Shown one piece after another: positions 1 through 9,694 of a stretch of DNA of 64,000 nt. Positions within the stretch are counted from its first letter, which is position 1. Each line of letters begins with the position of its first letter. The stretch comes from Streptomyces griseus subsp. griseus (GTDB lineage Bacteria; Actinomycetota; Actinomycetes; Streptomycetales; Streptomycetaceae): assembly GCF_000720255.1 (NCBI RefSeq), contig NZ_JOJE01000015.1, forward strand, positions 124,001-188,000. Direction: 5' to 3'. The translations under genes and the position numbers were made by a program. Below the pieces are notes generated by a model, which saw nothing but the letters and a program-made list of their open reading frames with translations, made no database searches and was not told the origin of the DNA.

Positions 1-420
1 CCGCGCGGCACCCACACCGTCACCGACGACCGGGTCTCCGTCACCCTCGACGGGGTCCGGCACACCTTCCACCGCGCCGCCGACTGGCTGGGCCGCGACG
101 GCGACGCCTGGCACGTGCGCGACCACGACCCCGTGGCCGCGTCCCTGAACCGGGCCGCGCACGCCGGCGCCGACTCGCTGACCGCGCCCATGCCGGGGAC
201 GGTGACGGTGGTGAAGGTGGCTGTCGGGGACGAGGTGAGCGCCGGTCAGAGCCTGCTGGTGGTGGAGGCGATGAAGATGGAGCACGTCATCTCCGCCCCG
301 CACGCCGGCACGGTCGCCGAGCTGGACGTGACGCCGGGCACGACCGTCGCCATGGACCAGGTCCTGGCGGTCATCGCCCCGGTGGAGGCGCCCGTGGAGA
401 CCGCGGAGGAGGAGAAATGA
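1..420 (+). CDS. Acyl-CoA carboxylase biotin-carrier subunit, C-terminal part (5' truncated)
   Basis: The reading frame is open from the first base, so the gene begins before the window. The visible 139 residues end in a biotinyl domain: the motif EAMKMEH has its biotinylated lysine at bases 274-276, followed by the usual glycine-rich half-domain. This is the tail of the biotin carboxylase/BCCP alpha subunit of an acyl-CoA carboxylase. The next two genes, HMG-CoA lyase and a branched-chain acyl-CoA dehydrogenase, suggest the substrate is 3-methylcrotonyl-CoA from leucine; that is inferred from context. The stop overlaps the next start (ATGA at 417-420), so the two are translationally coupled. 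Confidence 0.93.
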   Translation, partial: PRGTHTVTDDRVSVTLDGVRHTFHRAADWLGRDGDAWHVRDHDPVAASLNRAAHAGADSLTAPMPGTVTVVKVAVGDEVSAGQSLLVVEAMKMEHVISAPHAGTVAELDVTPGTTVAMDQVLAVIAPVEAPVETAEEEK

Positions 421-1367
421 CGCTCCCCATGGTGGTGCCGGCCCAGGGCCTGCCCGCCCGTGTCCGGATTCACGAGGTCGGCCCGCGTGACGGCCTGCAG
501 AACGAGAAGTCGACGCTCCCGACGCAGGTCAAGGCGGAGTTCATCCGCCGCCTGGCCGACGCGGGCCTGACGACGATCGAGGCCACCAGCTTCGTCCACC
601 CGGACTGGGTGCCCCAACTGGCCGACGCCGAACAGTTGTTCCCCGTCGTCAGCGGGCTGCCCGTCGCGCTGCCGGTCCTGGTGCCGAACGAGCGGGGCCT
701 GGACCGGGCCCTGGCGCTCGGGGCGCGGCGGGTGGCCGTCTTCGCCAGTGCCACCGAGTCCTTCGCCAAGGCCAACCTCAACCGCACGGTGGACGAGGCG
801 CTCGCGATGTTCGAGCCGGTGGTCGCCCGGGCCAAGGCCGAGGACGTCCACGTCCGCGGCTACCTCTCGATGTGCTTCGGGGACCCGTGGGAGGGTCCGG
901 TCCCCGTCGACCAGGTCGTGCGGGTCTGCGCGGCGCTGACCGACATGGGCTGCGACGAGCTGAGCCTAGGCGACACGATCGGCGTCGCGACCCCGGGCCA
1001 CGTGGGCGCGCTGCTCACCGCCCTCGGCGAACGGGGCATCCCGGTCGGCGCGCTGGGCGTGCACTTCCACGACACCTACGGCCAGGCACTCGCCAACACC
1101 CTGACCGCCCTCCGGTACGGCGTCACCACCGTCGACGCCTCCGCCGGTGGACTCGGCGGCTGCCCGTACGCCAAGTCCGCCACCGGCAACCTCGCCACCG
1201 AAGACCTCGTGTGGATGCTTCAGGGTCTCGGCATCGACACCGGCGTCGACCTCGGCCGTCTCGTCGCCACCAGCGTGTGGATGGCCGACCGACTGGGCCG
1301 ACCCAGCCCGTCCCGCACCGTCCGAGCCCTGTCCCACGAGGACGCCCAGGCCACCGAGGAGCACTGA
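417..1367 (+). CDS. hmgL: Hydroxymethylglutaryl-CoA lyase
   Basis: A 316-residue TIM-barrel enzyme that splits 3-hydroxy-3-methylglutaryl-CoA into acetoacetate and acetyl-CoA, the last step of leucine breakdown. The N-terminal motif VGPRDGLQNEKS carries the catalytic Arg-Asp pair. Near residues 240-255, GGLGGCPYAKSATGN is the family signature with the active-site cysteine. The length is normal for bacterial members. The ATG overlaps the upstream stop, and the acyl-CoA dehydrogenase follows five bases after this gene, so the three form one operon for leucine/isovalerate use. Confidence 0.94.
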   Translation: MTLPMVVPAQGLPARVRIHEVGPRDGLQNEKSTLPTQVKAEFIRRLADAGLTTIEATSFVHPDWVPQLADAEQLFPVVSGLPVALPVLVPNERGLDRALALGARRVAVFASATESFAKANLNRTVDEALAMFEPVVARAKAEDVHVRGYLSMCFGDPWEGPVPVDQVVRVCAALTDMGCDELSLGDTIGVATPGHVGALLTALGERGIPVGALGVHFHDTYGQALANTLTALRYGVTTVDASAGGLGGCPYAKSATGNLATEDLVWMLQGLGIDTGVDLGRLVATSVWMADRLGRPSPSRTVRALSHEDAQATEEH

Positions 1368-1372
1368 CCGAC

Positions 1373-2533
1373 ATGGACTACCGACTCTCCCCCGAACTGG
1401 AAGAACTCCGCCGCACGGTAGAGGAGTTCGCGCACGACGTGGTGGCGCCCAAGATCGGCGACTTCTACGAGCGGCACGAGTTCCCCTACGAGATCGTCCG
1501 CGAGATGGGCCGCATGGGCCTGTTCGGGCTGCCGTTCCCCGAGGAGTACGGCGGCATGGGCGGCGACTACCTGGCCCTCGGCCTGGCCCTGGAGGAGCTG
1601 GCCCGCGTCGACTCCTCGGTGGCGATCACGCTGGAGGCGGGTGTCTCGCTGGGCGCCATGCCGATCCATCTCTTCGGCACCGAGGAGCAGAAGCGGGAAT
1701 GGCTGCCGCGGCTGTGCGCCGGGGAGATGCTCGGTGCCTTCGGGCTGACCGAGCCGGACGGAGGCAGCGACGCCGGAGCCACCCGGACGACGGCCCGGCT
1801 GGACGCGGAGACGAACGAGTGGGTGATCAACGGCACGAAGTGCTTCATCACCAACTCGGGCACGGACATCACCGGGTTGGTGACGGTCACGGCCGTCACC
1901 GGACGCAAGCCGGACGGCAGGCCGCTGATCTCGGCGATCATCGTCCCCTCGGGCACGCCCGGCTTCACGGTGGCGCCGCCTTACTCGAAGGTCGGCTGGA
2001 ACGCCTCGGACACCCGGGAGCTGTCCTTCGACGACGTGCGCGTCCCGGCGGCCAACCTGCTGGGCGAGGAGGGCCGCGGCTATGCCCAGTTCCTGCGCAT
2101 CCTGGACGAGGGCCGTATCGCCATCGCGGCGCTCGGCACCGGCCTGGCGCAGGGCTGTGTCGACGAGTCGGTGAAGTACGCGAAGGAACGCCACGCTTTC
2201 GGGCGGCCCATCGGCGCCAACCAGGCGATCCAGTTCAAGATCGCCGACATGGAGATGAAGGCCCACACCGCGCGCCTGGCCTGGCGTGACGCGGCGGCCC
2301 GGCTGGTGGCCGGCGAGCCCTTCAAGAAGGAGGCGGCGGTGGCGAAGCTGCACTCGTCCACGGTCGCCGTGGACAACGCCCGTGACGCCACGCAGATCCA
2401 CGGTGGCTACGGCTTCATGAACGAGTACCCGGTGGCCCGTATGTGGCGCGACTCCAAGATCCTGGAGATCGGCGAGGGCACGAGCGAGGTGCAGCGGATG
2501 CTGATCGCGAGGGAGCTGGGCCTGACCAGCTGA
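1373..2533 (+). CDS. acdH: Acyl-CoA dehydrogenase, branched-chain (AcdH-like)
   Basis: A 386-residue FAD-dependent acyl-CoA dehydrogenase starting MDYRLSPELEEL. The frame stays open upstream, but only the ATG at 1373 gives the normal family N-terminus and a start just after the HMG-CoA lyase stop. The signature FGLTEPDGGSDAG and the C-terminal IGEGTSEVQR are present; the Glu in IGEGT (about residue 368) matches the catalytic base of the medium-chain type. Length and operon position fit the streptomycete AcdH, which acts on branched short-chain acyl-CoAs from leucine, valine and isoleucine. The symbol is assigned by recall of that family, so substrate range is inferred. Confidence 0.88.
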   Translation: MDYRLSPELEELRRTVEEFAHDVVAPKIGDFYERHEFPYEIVREMGRMGLFGLPFPEEYGGMGGDYLALGLALEELARVDSSVAITLEAGVSLGAMPIHLFGTEEQKREWLPRLCAGEMLGAFGLTEPDGGSDAGATRTTARLDAETNEWVINGTKCFITNSGTDITGLVTVTAVTGRKPDGRPLISAIIVPSGTPGFTVAPPYSKVGWNASDTRELSFDDVRVPAANLLGEEGRGYAQFLRILDEGRIAIAALGTGLAQGCVDESVKYAKERHAFGRPIGANQAIQFKIADMEMKAHTARLAWRDAAARLVAGEPFKKEAAVAKLHSSTVAVDNARDATQIHGGYGFMNEYPVARMWRDSKILEIGEGTSEVQRMLIARELGLTS

Positions 2534-2590
2534 GCCCCGCTGGGCGTTCCGAGTCTCGAACGGAGGGGGCCCCGCCCTCTGGACACGTTG

Positions 2591-2609
2591 TGAGGTTAGG
2601 CTAACCTAC
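2591..2609. promoter_or_regulatory. Iron box (DmdR1/IdeR operator) before desE
   Basis: The sequence TGAGGTTAGGCTAACCTAC is a slightly degenerate copy of the 19-bp actinobacterial iron box. It matches the perfect copy at 4603-4621 except at its outer positions. It lies 51 bases before the desE start, so ferrous-loaded DmdR1-type repressor is expected to shut off the uptake genes when iron is plentiful. Confidence 0.9.
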
Positions 2610-2660
2610 CTTCGAACTTGTCCGGCGGGCGCTCCGCCCCGTTCGAAAGCAGTCATACCC

Positions 2661-3710
2661 ATGTTCAACGCCCGTGCCACCCACCCCACTCGTCGCGGCA
2701 TCCTCGCCGCGGGCGGTGCCGTCGGCCTCGGTGCCGTGCTCGCAGCCTGTGGTGACGAAGACAAGAAGAGCGGTGACGCGGGCAAGGGCGGGGCGGCCGC
2801 GAAGTCCGGCCCCTTCACCTTCAAGGACGACCGCGGCCAGACCGTGAAGGCCGACAGGACCCCGTCGAGCATCGTCGCGTTCACGGGCGCCGCCGCCGCG
2901 CTGTACGACTACGGCATCCAGGTCAAGGGCGTCTTCGGCCCCACGAAGACGAAGGACGGCAAGCCCGACGTCCAGGCCGGCGACATGGACATCAGCAAGG
3001 TGGAGGTCCTCGGCAACGTCTGGGGCGAGTTCAACGTCGAGAAGTACGCGGGTCTCGCACCCGACCTGCTCGTCTCCACGATGTTCGACGACGCGGGCAC
3101 GCTCTGGTACGTCCCCGAGGAGTCGAAGAAGAAGATCGAGGCCGTCGGCGCTCCGAGCATCGGCATCTCGGTCTACGACCGCCAGTTGACCGAGTCGCTG
3201 CAGCGCATGCAGGCGCTCGCCAAGGCCCTCGGGGCGGACGTGACGTCCGCCAAGGTGACCGACGCGAAGAAGCGGTTCGAGGACGCGGCCGCACGGCTGC
3301 GGGCCGCGGCCAAGGCCAAGCCCGACATCAAGGTCCTCGCCGGGTCGGCGAGCCAGGAGCTGTTCTACGTCTCCGGCACGAACCTCTCCGTCGACCTGGA
3401 GTACTTCAAGGCGCTCGGCGTGAACTTCGTGGAGCCGCCGGAGTCCGCGAAGAAGCAGGGCGGCGGCTGGTTCGAGTCGCTGAGCTGGGAGAACGTCGAC
3501 AAGTACGGCGCGGACATCATCATGATGGACAACCGGACCTCGGCGATCCAGCCCGCTGACATCACCGAGGCGACATGGAAGAAGCTGCCTGCGGTGAAGG
3601 CGGGGCAGGTCATCGCGCGCAATCCCGAGCCGATTCTTTCCTACGACAAGTGTGTGCCGCTTCTCACGGGGCTCGCGGAGGCCCTGGAGAAGGCGAAGAA
3701 GGTCAGCTGA
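2661..3710 (+). CDS. desE: Ferric-siderophore-binding lipoprotein (DesE)
   Basis: A 349-residue periplasmic-binding-protein-like lipoprotein of the FecB/FeuA class. It has a twin-arginine-like start (TRRG) and a lipobox LAAC with Cys30 as the lipidation site, followed by a charged linker and the binding domain. It is preceded by an iron box and lies beside desF and the desferrioxamine biosynthesis genes. This is the position of DesE, which binds ferrioxamine outside the membrane for ABC import. The permease and ATPase are not in this window. The ATG at 2661 has only a weak ribosome site but gives a complete signal peptide. Confidence 0.92.
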   Translation: MFNARATHPTRRGILAAGGAVGLGAVLAACGDEDKKSGDAGKGGAAAKSGPFTFKDDRGQTVKADRTPSSIVAFTGAAAALYDYGIQVKGVFGPTKTKDGKPDVQAGDMDISKVEVLGNVWGEFNVEKYAGLAPDLLVSTMFDDAGTLWYVPEESKKKIEAVGAPSIGISVYDRQLTESLQRMQALAKALGADVTSAKVTDAKKRFEDAAARLRAAAKAKPDIKVLAGSASQELFYVSGTNLSVDLEYFKALGVNFVEPPESAKKQGGGWFESLSWENVDKYGADIIMMDNRTSAIQPADITEATWKKLPAVKAGQVIARNPEPILSYDKCVPLLTGLAEALEKAKKVS

Positions 3711-3754
3711 GCAGTTCGGGTCAACCGCAGTTCCCCCACGTTCAGGAGCCCCCC

Positions 3755-4588
3755 ATGACTACGGCCGTGGCCGCCCCGTTCCGTTTCTTCTCCCTTCAGG
3801 TCGTACGGACGAGGCGGCTCGGGCCGTCCCTCGTCCGGGTGACCTTCACCGGGGAAGACCTGCGGTACTTCCTCTCCGACGGGCGTGACCAGTCGCTCTC
3901 CCTCTTCCTGCCCCATCCGGGGCAGCGGGAGCCGCGGGTGCCGCTGGAGCTCGGGGACGGGTGGTGGCAGGGGTGGCGTGAACTGCCGGACGACGTACGG
4001 GCCGTGATGCGGTCGTACACCCTGCGGGCGCTGCGTCGCGACCCGGACGAGATCGACATCGACTTCGTGCTGCACACTCCGGCGGGGCCCGCCTCGGGGT
4101 GGGCCGCGCACGCGAGCGCCGGGGACCCGGTGCTGCTGCTCGGGCCCGCCGTCGCCGACAACCGGGCGATCCGCTTCCGGCCGCCGCAGGACACCGACCT
4201 CGTGGTGCTCTGGGGGGACGCGTCCGCGTTGCCCGCCATCTCCGCGATCCTCGAATCCCTCCCCGCCGGGCAGCGGGTGCGCGCCTGGCTGGAGGTGCGT
4301 GACGCCGGGGACATCCAGGACCTGCCCACGGAGGCGGACGCGGAGATCACCTGGCTGATCGAGGACGAGACCCGCGGCGAGGGCGCCCCCATGGCCCTCG
4401 CCGCGCTCAGGGACACCCAACTACCGCACACCGAGCACCCGTACGTCTGGATCGCGGGTGAGTCCGGCTGCGTGAAGGCGCTGCGCCGGCACTTCGTCGG
4501 TGAGCGCGGGGTCGACCGGAGGCGGGTCACGTTCGTCGGGTACTGGCGGCAGGGCCTGACGGAGGAACAGCTGCGGGTGCACGAGTGA
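3755..4588 (+). CDS. desF: Siderophore-interacting protein / ferric-siderophore reductase (DesF)
   Basis: A 277-residue SIP-family protein of the ViuB type, with an N-terminal FAD-binding barrel including RSYTLR near residue 88 and a C-terminal NAD(P)H-binding half containing WIAGESGCVKALRR. Such proteins release iron from imported siderophores by reduction in the cytoplasm. The ATG at 3755 follows AGGAG in the 44-base gap after desE, so the two are probably co-transcribed from the first iron box. The frame is open further upstream into desE, but that start would overlap desE widely and lacks a ribosome site. Confidence 0.9.
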   Translation: MTTAVAAPFRFFSLQVVRTRRLGPSLVRVTFTGEDLRYFLSDGRDQSLSLFLPHPGQREPRVPLELGDGWWQGWRELPDDVRAVMRSYTLRALRRDPDEIDIDFVLHTPAGPASGWAAHASAGDPVLLLGPAVADNRAIRFRPPQDTDLVVLWGDASALPAISAILESLPAGQRVRAWLEVRDAGDIQDLPTEADAEITWLIEDETRGEGAPMALAALRDTQLPHTEHPYVWIAGESGCVKALRRHFVGERGVDRRRVTFVGYWRQGLTEEQLRVHE

Positions 4589-4600
4589 CACCCGAGCTCA

Positions 4601-4623
4601 ACTTAGGTTAGGCTAACCTAAGT
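4601..4623. promoter_or_regulatory. Perfect iron box (DmdR1/IdeR operator) before desA
   Basis: TTAGGTTAGGCTAACCTAA at 4603-4621 is the consensus iron box. The dyad extends two bases on each side to a perfect 23-bp palindrome around the central G at 4612. It lies 28 bases before desA and should control desABCD by iron. Confidence 0.95.
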
Positions 4624-4651
4624 TCCGCTCCCCCACCGGAGGACCCCCACC

Positions 4652-6094
4652 ATGCGCTCGCACCTGCTCAATGACACGACCGCGGAGCAGTACCGCCGCT
4701 CCGTGACCGAAGGGGTAGAGCGGGTGGCCGCCAAACTCGCCGCCACCGACCGTCCGTTCACCGGCGTCACGGTCGACGCCCTCGCGCCCCGCATCGACGG
4801 GATCGACCTGGACCGGCCGCTGCACGACACCGCGGCCGTCCTGGACGAGCTGGAGGAGGTCTACCTCCGCGACGCGGTCTACTTCCACCACCCCCGCTAC
4901 CTCGCCCACCTCAACTGCCCGGTCGTCATCCCGGCCGTGCTCGGCGAGGCGGTCCTCTCCGCCGTCAACTCCTCCCTCGACACCTGGGACCAGTCGGCCG
5001 GCGGCACCCTCATCGAGCGGAAACTGATCGACTGGACGACCGAGCGCATCGGCCTCGGCCCGGCCGCCGACGGCGTGTTCACCTCCGGCGGCACCCAGTC
5101 CAACCTCCAGGCGCTGCTGCTGGCCCGCGAGGAGGCGAAGACCGACAGCCTCGCCGAGCTGCGAATCTTCGCCTCCGAGGTCAGCCACTTCAGCGTGCAG
5201 AAGTCCGCGAAACTGCTCGGCCTCGGCCCTGACTCCGTGGTCTCCGTCCCCGTCGACCACGACAAGCGTATGCAGACCGTCGCGCTCGCCCGCGAGCTGG
5301 AGCGCTGCGAGAAGGACGGCCTGACCCCCATGGCCGTCGTGGCCACCGCCGGCACCACCGACTTCGGCTCCATCGACCCGCTGCCGGAGATCGCCGAGCT
5401 GTGCGCCCAGTACGGCGCCTGGATGCACGTCGACGCCGCCTACGGCTGCGGACTGCTCGCCTCCCTGAAGTACCGCGACCGCGTCGAGGGCATCGAGCGC
5501 GCCGACTCGGTCACCGTCGACTACCACAAGTCCTTCTTCCAGCCGGTGAGTTCGTCCGCGGTGCTGGTGCGAGACGCGGCCACGCTGCGCCACGCCACCT
5601 ACCACGCCGAGTACCTGAACCCGCGCCGCATGGCGCAGGAACGTATCCCCAACCAGGTGGACAAGTCCCTCCAGACCACCCGCCGCTTCGACGCCCTCAA
5701 ACTGTGGATGACGCTGCGTGTGATGGGCGCCGACGGCATCGGGCAGCTCTTCGACGAGGTCTGCGACCTCGCGGTGGAGGGCTGGAAGCTGCTGGCCACC
5801 GACCCCCGCTTCGACGTGGTGGTCGAGCCGTCGCTGTCAACCCTGGTCTTCCGCTACGTCCCGCCCGCCGCCACCGACCCGGCCGAGATCGACCGGGCCA
5901 ACCTCTACGCCCGCAAGGCCCTGTTCGCCTCCGGTGACGCGGTCGTCGCGGGCACCAAGGTCGGCGGCCGCCACTACCTGAAGTTCACCCTGCTCAACCC
6001 CGAGACCACGGCCGACGACATCGCCGCCGTCCTCGACCTGATCGCCGGCCACGCCGAGCAGTACCTGGGAGAGTCCCTTGACCGCGCTTCCTGA
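4652..6094 (+). CDS. desA: L-lysine decarboxylase, desferrioxamine biosynthesis (DesA)
   Basis: A 480-residue group II PLP-dependent decarboxylase converting L-lysine to cadaverine, the first step of desferrioxamine synthesis. The PLP lysine is Lys293 in DYHKSFFQP. Upstream, HVDAAYGCG carries the Asp that contacts the pyridine nitrogen, and GGTQSN binds phosphate. Length is normal. GGAGG precedes the ATG, and the promoter region holds the perfect iron box. The 3' end overlaps the TTG start of desB by 17 bases, which couples their translation. Confidence 0.96.
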   Translation: MRSHLLNDTTAEQYRRSVTEGVERVAAKLAATDRPFTGVTVDALAPRIDGIDLDRPLHDTAAVLDELEEVYLRDAVYFHHPRYLAHLNCPVVIPAVLGEAVLSAVNSSLDTWDQSAGGTLIERKLIDWTTERIGLGPAADGVFTSGGTQSNLQALLLAREEAKTDSLAELRIFASEVSHFSVQKSAKLLGLGPDSVVSVPVDHDKRMQTVALARELERCEKDGLTPMAVVATAGTTDFGSIDPLPEIAELCAQYGAWMHVDAAYGCGLLASLKYRDRVEGIERADSVTVDYHKSFFQPVSSSAVLVRDAATLRHATYHAEYLNPRRMAQERIPNQVDKSLQTTRRFDALKLWMTLRVMGADGIGQLFDEVCDLAVEGWKLLATDPRFDVVVEPSLSTLVFRYVPPAATDPAEIDRANLYARKALFASGDAVVAGTKVGGRHYLKFTLLNPETTADDIAAVLDLIAGHAEQYLGESLDRAS

Positions 6095-7361
6095 ATCCAC
6101 GGACACCACCCATGACTTCGTGGGGATCGGGCTCGGACCCTTCAACCTCGGACTGGCCTGCCTGACCGAGCCCATCGCCGAACTGAACGGCGTCTTCCTG
6201 GAGTCCAAGCCCGACTTCGAGTGGCACGCGGGGATGTTCCTCGACGGCGCCCACCTCCAGACCCCGTTCATGTCGGACCTGGTCACCCTGGCCGACCCGA
6301 CGTCCCCCTACTCCTTCCTCAACTACCTGAAGGAGAAGGGCCGCCTCTACGCGTTCTACATCCGCGAGAACTTCTACCCGCTGCGCGTGGAGTACGACGA
6401 CTACTGCCGCTGGGCCGCGAACAAGCTGAGCAGCGTCCGCTTCGACACGACGGTCACCGAAGTGACGTACGACGAGGGCGACGAGCTGTACGTCGTCCGG
6501 ACCGCGGCCGGAGACACGTACCGCGCCCGCCACCTGGTCCTCGGCACCGGCACCCCGCCCCACATCCCCGAGGCCTGCCGGGACCTGGGCGGCGACTTCA
6601 TCCACAACTCCCGCTATCTGGAGCACAGAGCGGAACTCCAGAGCAAGGAGTCGATCACGCTGGTCGGCAGCGGGCAGTCCGCCGCCGAGATCTACCACGA
6701 CCTGCTCGGCGAGATCGACGTCCACGGCTACCGGCTGAACTGGGTCACCCGCTCCCCGCGCTTCTTCCCGCTGGAGTACACCAAGCTCACGCTGGAGATG
6801 ACGTCCCCGGACTACGTCGACTACTACCACGCGCTGCCGGAGCCGACCCGTTACCGCCTCACCGCCGAGCAGAAGGGCCTGTTCAAGGGCATCGACGGCG
6901 ATCTCATCAACGAGATCTTCGACCTGCTCTACCAGAAGAACCTCGGCGGCCCCGTCCCCACCCGGCTGCTCACCAACTCCTCCCTCACCGGGGCGAGGTA
7001 CGACAACGGCACGTACACCCTCGCGCTGCGCCAGGAGGAGCAGGAGAAGGACTACGAGCTCTCCTCCGAGGGCCTGATCCTCGCCACCGGCTACCAGTAC
7101 ACCGAGCCCGAGTTCCTGAAGCCCGTCCGCGACCGGCTGCGCTACGACTCCCGGGGCAACTTCGACGTCGCCCGCAACTACGCCGTCGACATCACCGGAC
7201 GCGGAATCTTCCTCCAGAACGCCGGCGTCCACACCCACAGCATCACCAGCCCCGACCTGGGCATGGGCCCGTACCGGAACGCGTACATCATCCGTGAGCT
7301 GCTCGGCACGGAGTACTACCCGGTCGAGAAGACCATCGCCTTCCAGGAGTTCTCGGTATGA
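6078..7361 (+). CDS. desB: Cadaverine N-hydroxylase (DesB)
   Basis: A 427-residue flavin-dependent N-monooxygenase of the lysine/ornithine hydroxylase family that makes N-hydroxycadaverine. The FAD motif [12 protein letters not shown] is near the N-terminus, the NADPH motif [14 protein letters not shown] lies mid-protein, and [12 protein letters not shown] near the C-terminus is the family ATGY motif. The start is a TTG at 6078 inside desA, after GGGAGAG. The nearby ATG at 6112 is out of frame. It is followed by desC with an ATGA overlap. Confidence 0.94.
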   Translation: MTALPESTDTTHDFVGIGLGPFNLGLACLTEPIAELNGVFLESKPDFEWHAGMFLDGAHLQTPFMSDLVTLADPTSPYSFLNYLKEKGRLYAFYIRENFYPLRVEYDDYCRWAANKLSSVRFDTTVTEVTYDEGDELYVVRTAAGDTYRARHLVLGTGTPPHIPEACRDLGGDFIHNSRYLEHRAELQSKESITLVGSGQSAAEIYHDLLGEIDVHGYRLNWVTRSPRFFPLEYTKLTLEMTSPDYVDYYHALPEPTRYRLTAEQKGLFKGIDGDLINEIFDLLYQKNLGGPVPTRLLTNSSLTGARYDNGTYTLALRQEEQEKDYELSSEGLILATGYQYTEPEFLKPVRDRLRYDSRGNFDVARNYAVDITGRGIFLQNAGVHTHSITSPDLGMGPYRNAYIIRELLGTEYYPVEKTIAFQEFSV

Positions 7362-7891
7362 CCTTCACGATCCGCCCGCTCGACCCCCTGAAGGACGCCG
7401 AGCTGCTGCACGGCTGGGTCACGCACCCCAAGGCGGCCTTCTGGATGATGCAGGACGCGAAACTGGAGGACGTCGAGCGTGCCTACATGGAGATCGCGGC
7501 CGACGAGCACCACCACGCCCTGCTCGGTCTGGACGAGGCCGGCGTCCCCGCCTTCCTGATGGAGAAGTACGACCCCGCGCACCGCGAGCTGGTCGGGCTG
7601 TACGAACCGCGGCCGGGTGATGTCGGCATGCACTTCCTCACGCCCGCGACCGACACGCCCGTGCACGGGTTCACCCGGGCGGTCATCACCGCCGTCATGG
7701 CCCATCTCTTCGAGGACCCGGCGGTGCGCCGCGTCGTCGTGGAACCGGACGTGTCCAACAAGGCCGTCCACGCCCTGAACGAAGCCGTCGGATTCGTGCC
7801 CGAGCGCGAGATCCAGAAGCCGGAGAAGAAGGCGTTGCTGAGTTGCTGCACGCGCGAGCAGTTCATGGCCGCGACGGGGGTGACCGCATGA
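7358..7891 (+). CDS. desC: N-hydroxycadaverine acyltransferase (DesC)
   Basis: A 177-residue GNAT-fold acyltransferase of the IucB/RhbD type. It transfers succinyl or acetyl groups from CoA to N-hydroxycadaverine, giving the hydroxamates that DesD joins. The C-terminal half reads [20 protein letters not shown], the acyl-CoA-binding part of the family. It sits between desB and desD with four-base ATGA overlaps on both sides, so all four enzymes are made from one coupled message. Confidence 0.93.
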   Translation: MTFTIRPLDPLKDAELLHGWVTHPKAAFWMMQDAKLEDVERAYMEIAADEHHHALLGLDEAGVPAFLMEKYDPAHRELVGLYEPRPGDVGMHFLTPATDTPVHGFTRAVITAVMAHLFEDPAVRRVVVEPDVSNKAVHALNEAVGFVPEREIQKPEKKALLSCCTREQFMAATGVTA

Positions 7892-9657
7892 GCCTCGCCG
7901 ACGCCGTGGACCACCTCTCCCCCGAGCGCTGGGAGAAGGCCAATCGCCTCCTGATACGCAAGGCGCTCGCCGAGTTCGCGCACGAGCGGCTGATCGCCCC
8001 CGAGCAGGACGGCGAGCGGTACGTCGTACGCGGTGACGACGGTCTGACCGCGTACCGCTTCACGGCCGCCCGCCGGGCCCTCGACCACTGGCAGGTGGAC
8101 GCGGACTCGATCACCCGGACCCGTGACGGCGCCGAACTACCGCTCGCCGCACTGGACTTCTTCATCGAGCTGAAGCAGACACTGGGGCTGAGCGACGACA
8201 TCCTGCCGGTCTACCTGGAGGAGATCTCCTCCACCCTCTCCGGCACCTGCTACAAGCTGACCAAGCCGCGGGTCACCTCGGCCGAACTCGCGAGGAGCGG
8301 CTTCCAGGCAATCGAGACCGGCATGACCGAGGGCCACCCCTGCTTCGTCGCCAACAACGGGCGGCTCGGCTTCGGCATCCACGAGTACCTGTCGTACGCC
8401 CCGGAGACCGCGAGCCCGGTCCGGCTGGTGTGGCTGGCCGCGCACCGCTCGCGCGCCGCGTTCACGGCGGGTGTGGGCATCGACTACGAGTCGTTCGTAC
8501 GGGACGAGCTGGGCGCTGAGACGGTCGAGCGGTTCGAGAAGCGGCTGACCGACCAAGGGCTCGACCCCGCCGAGTACCTCCTCATCCCCGTCCACCCCTG
8601 GCAGTGGTGGAACAAGCTCACCGTCACCTTCGCCGCCGAGGTCGCCCGCCGGCACCTGGTGTGCCTGGGCGAGGGGGACGACGAGTACCTGGCGCAGCAG
8701 TCCATCCGGACCTTCTTCAACTCCTCGCACCCCGAGAAGCACTACGTGAAGACGGCCCTGTCCGTCCTCAACATGGGCTTCATGCGCGGTCTGTCGGCCG
8801 CGTACATGGAGGCGACCCCGGCGATCAACGACTGGCTGGCGCAGCTGATCGAGGGCGACCCGGTGCTGAAGTCGACGGGTCTGTCGATCATCCGGGAGCG
8901 GGCGGCGGTCGGCTACCGGCACCTGGAGTACGAGCAGGCGACGGACCGCTACTCGCCGTACCGCAAGATGCTGGCCGCCCTGTGGCGGGAGAGCCCGGTG
9001 CCCTCCCTCCGGGAGGGCGAGTCGCTGGCCACCATGGCCTCCCTGGTCCACGTCGACGACGAGGGCGCCTCCTTCGCGGGCGCCCTGATCGAGCGGTCGG
9101 GGCTCACTCCGACGGAGTGGCTGCGGCACTACCTGCGGGCGTACTTCACCCCGCTGCTGCACAGCTTCTACGCCTACGACCTGGTCTTCATGCCGCACGG
9201 TGAGAACGTGATCCTCGTGCTGGAGGACGGGGTCGTGCGGCGCGCGATCTACAAGGACATCGCCGAGGAGATCGCGGTCATGGACCCGGACGCGGTGCTG
9301 CCGCCGGAGGTGCGGCGGATCCGCGTCGAGGTCCCGGAGGACACGAAGCTGCTGTCGATCTTCACGGACGTCTTCGACTGCTTCTTCCGCTTCCTCGCCG
9401 CGAATCTCGCCACCGAGGGGATCCTGGAGGAGGACGACTTCTGGCGCACGGTCGCCGAGGTCACCCGCGAGTACCAGGCCTCGGCACCCGAACTGGCCGA
9501 GAGGTTCCGCCAGTACGACATGTTCGCCCCCGAGTTCGCACTGTCCTGCCTCAACCGGCTCCAGCTGCGCAACAACAAGCAGATGGTCGACCTCGCGGAC
9601 CCGTCGGGCGCCCTCCAGCTGGTCGGGAACCTGGAGAACCCCATCGCGGGGCTGTAG
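7888..9657 (+). CDS. desD: NIS siderophore synthetase, desferrioxamine (DesD)
   Basis: A 589-residue NRPS-independent siderophore synthetase of the IucA/IucC family. It uses ATP to oligomerise and cyclise N-hydroxy-N-succinylcadaverine to desferrioxamines. Family motifs include STLSGTCYK, HPWQWWNK, a KHYVKT segment in the adenylate-binding region, and MPHGEN near the catalytic loop. The ATG overlaps desC by four bases. The 3' end carries a short hairpin that contains the stop codon, marking the end of the operon. Confidence 0.95.
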   Translation: MSLADAVDHLSPERWEKANRLLIRKALAEFAHERLIAPEQDGERYVVRGDDGLTAYRFTAARRALDHWQVDADSITRTRDGAELPLAALDFFIELKQTLGLSDDILPVYLEEISSTLSGTCYKLTKPRVTSAELARSGFQAIETGMTEGHPCFVANNGRLGFGIHEYLSYAPETASPVRLVWLAAHRSRAAFTAGVGIDYESFVRDELGAETVERFEKRLTDQGLDPAEYLLIPVHPWQWWNKLTVTFAAEVARRHLVCLGEGDDEYLAQQSIRTFFNSSHPEKHYVKTALSVLNMGFMRGLSAAYMEATPAINDWLAQLIEGDPVLKSTGLSIIRERAAVGYRHLEYEQATDRYSPYRKMLAALWRESPVPSLREGESLATMASLVHVDDEGASFAGALIERSGLTPTEWLRHYLRAYFTPLLHSFYAYDLVFMPHGENVILVLEDGVVRRAIYKDIAEEIAVMDPDAVLPPEVRRIRVEVPEDTKLLSIFTDVFDCFFRFLAANLATEGILEEDDFWRTVAEVTREYQASAPELAERFRQYDMFAPEFALSCLNRLQLRNNKQMVDLADPSGALQLVGNLENPIAGL

Positions 9658-9662
9658 CCCCG
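9647..9662 (+). terminator. Hairpin around the desD stop codon
   Basis: CGGGGC-TGTA-GCCCCG forms a 6-bp GC stem. The desD stop TAG (9655-9657) lies across loop and stem. It may act as a weak terminator or 3' stabiliser for the des message. No T-run follows. Confidence 0.5.
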
Positions 9663-9694
9663 ATCTCTCGTGGGGCGGGTGGAACAATCTCCCC

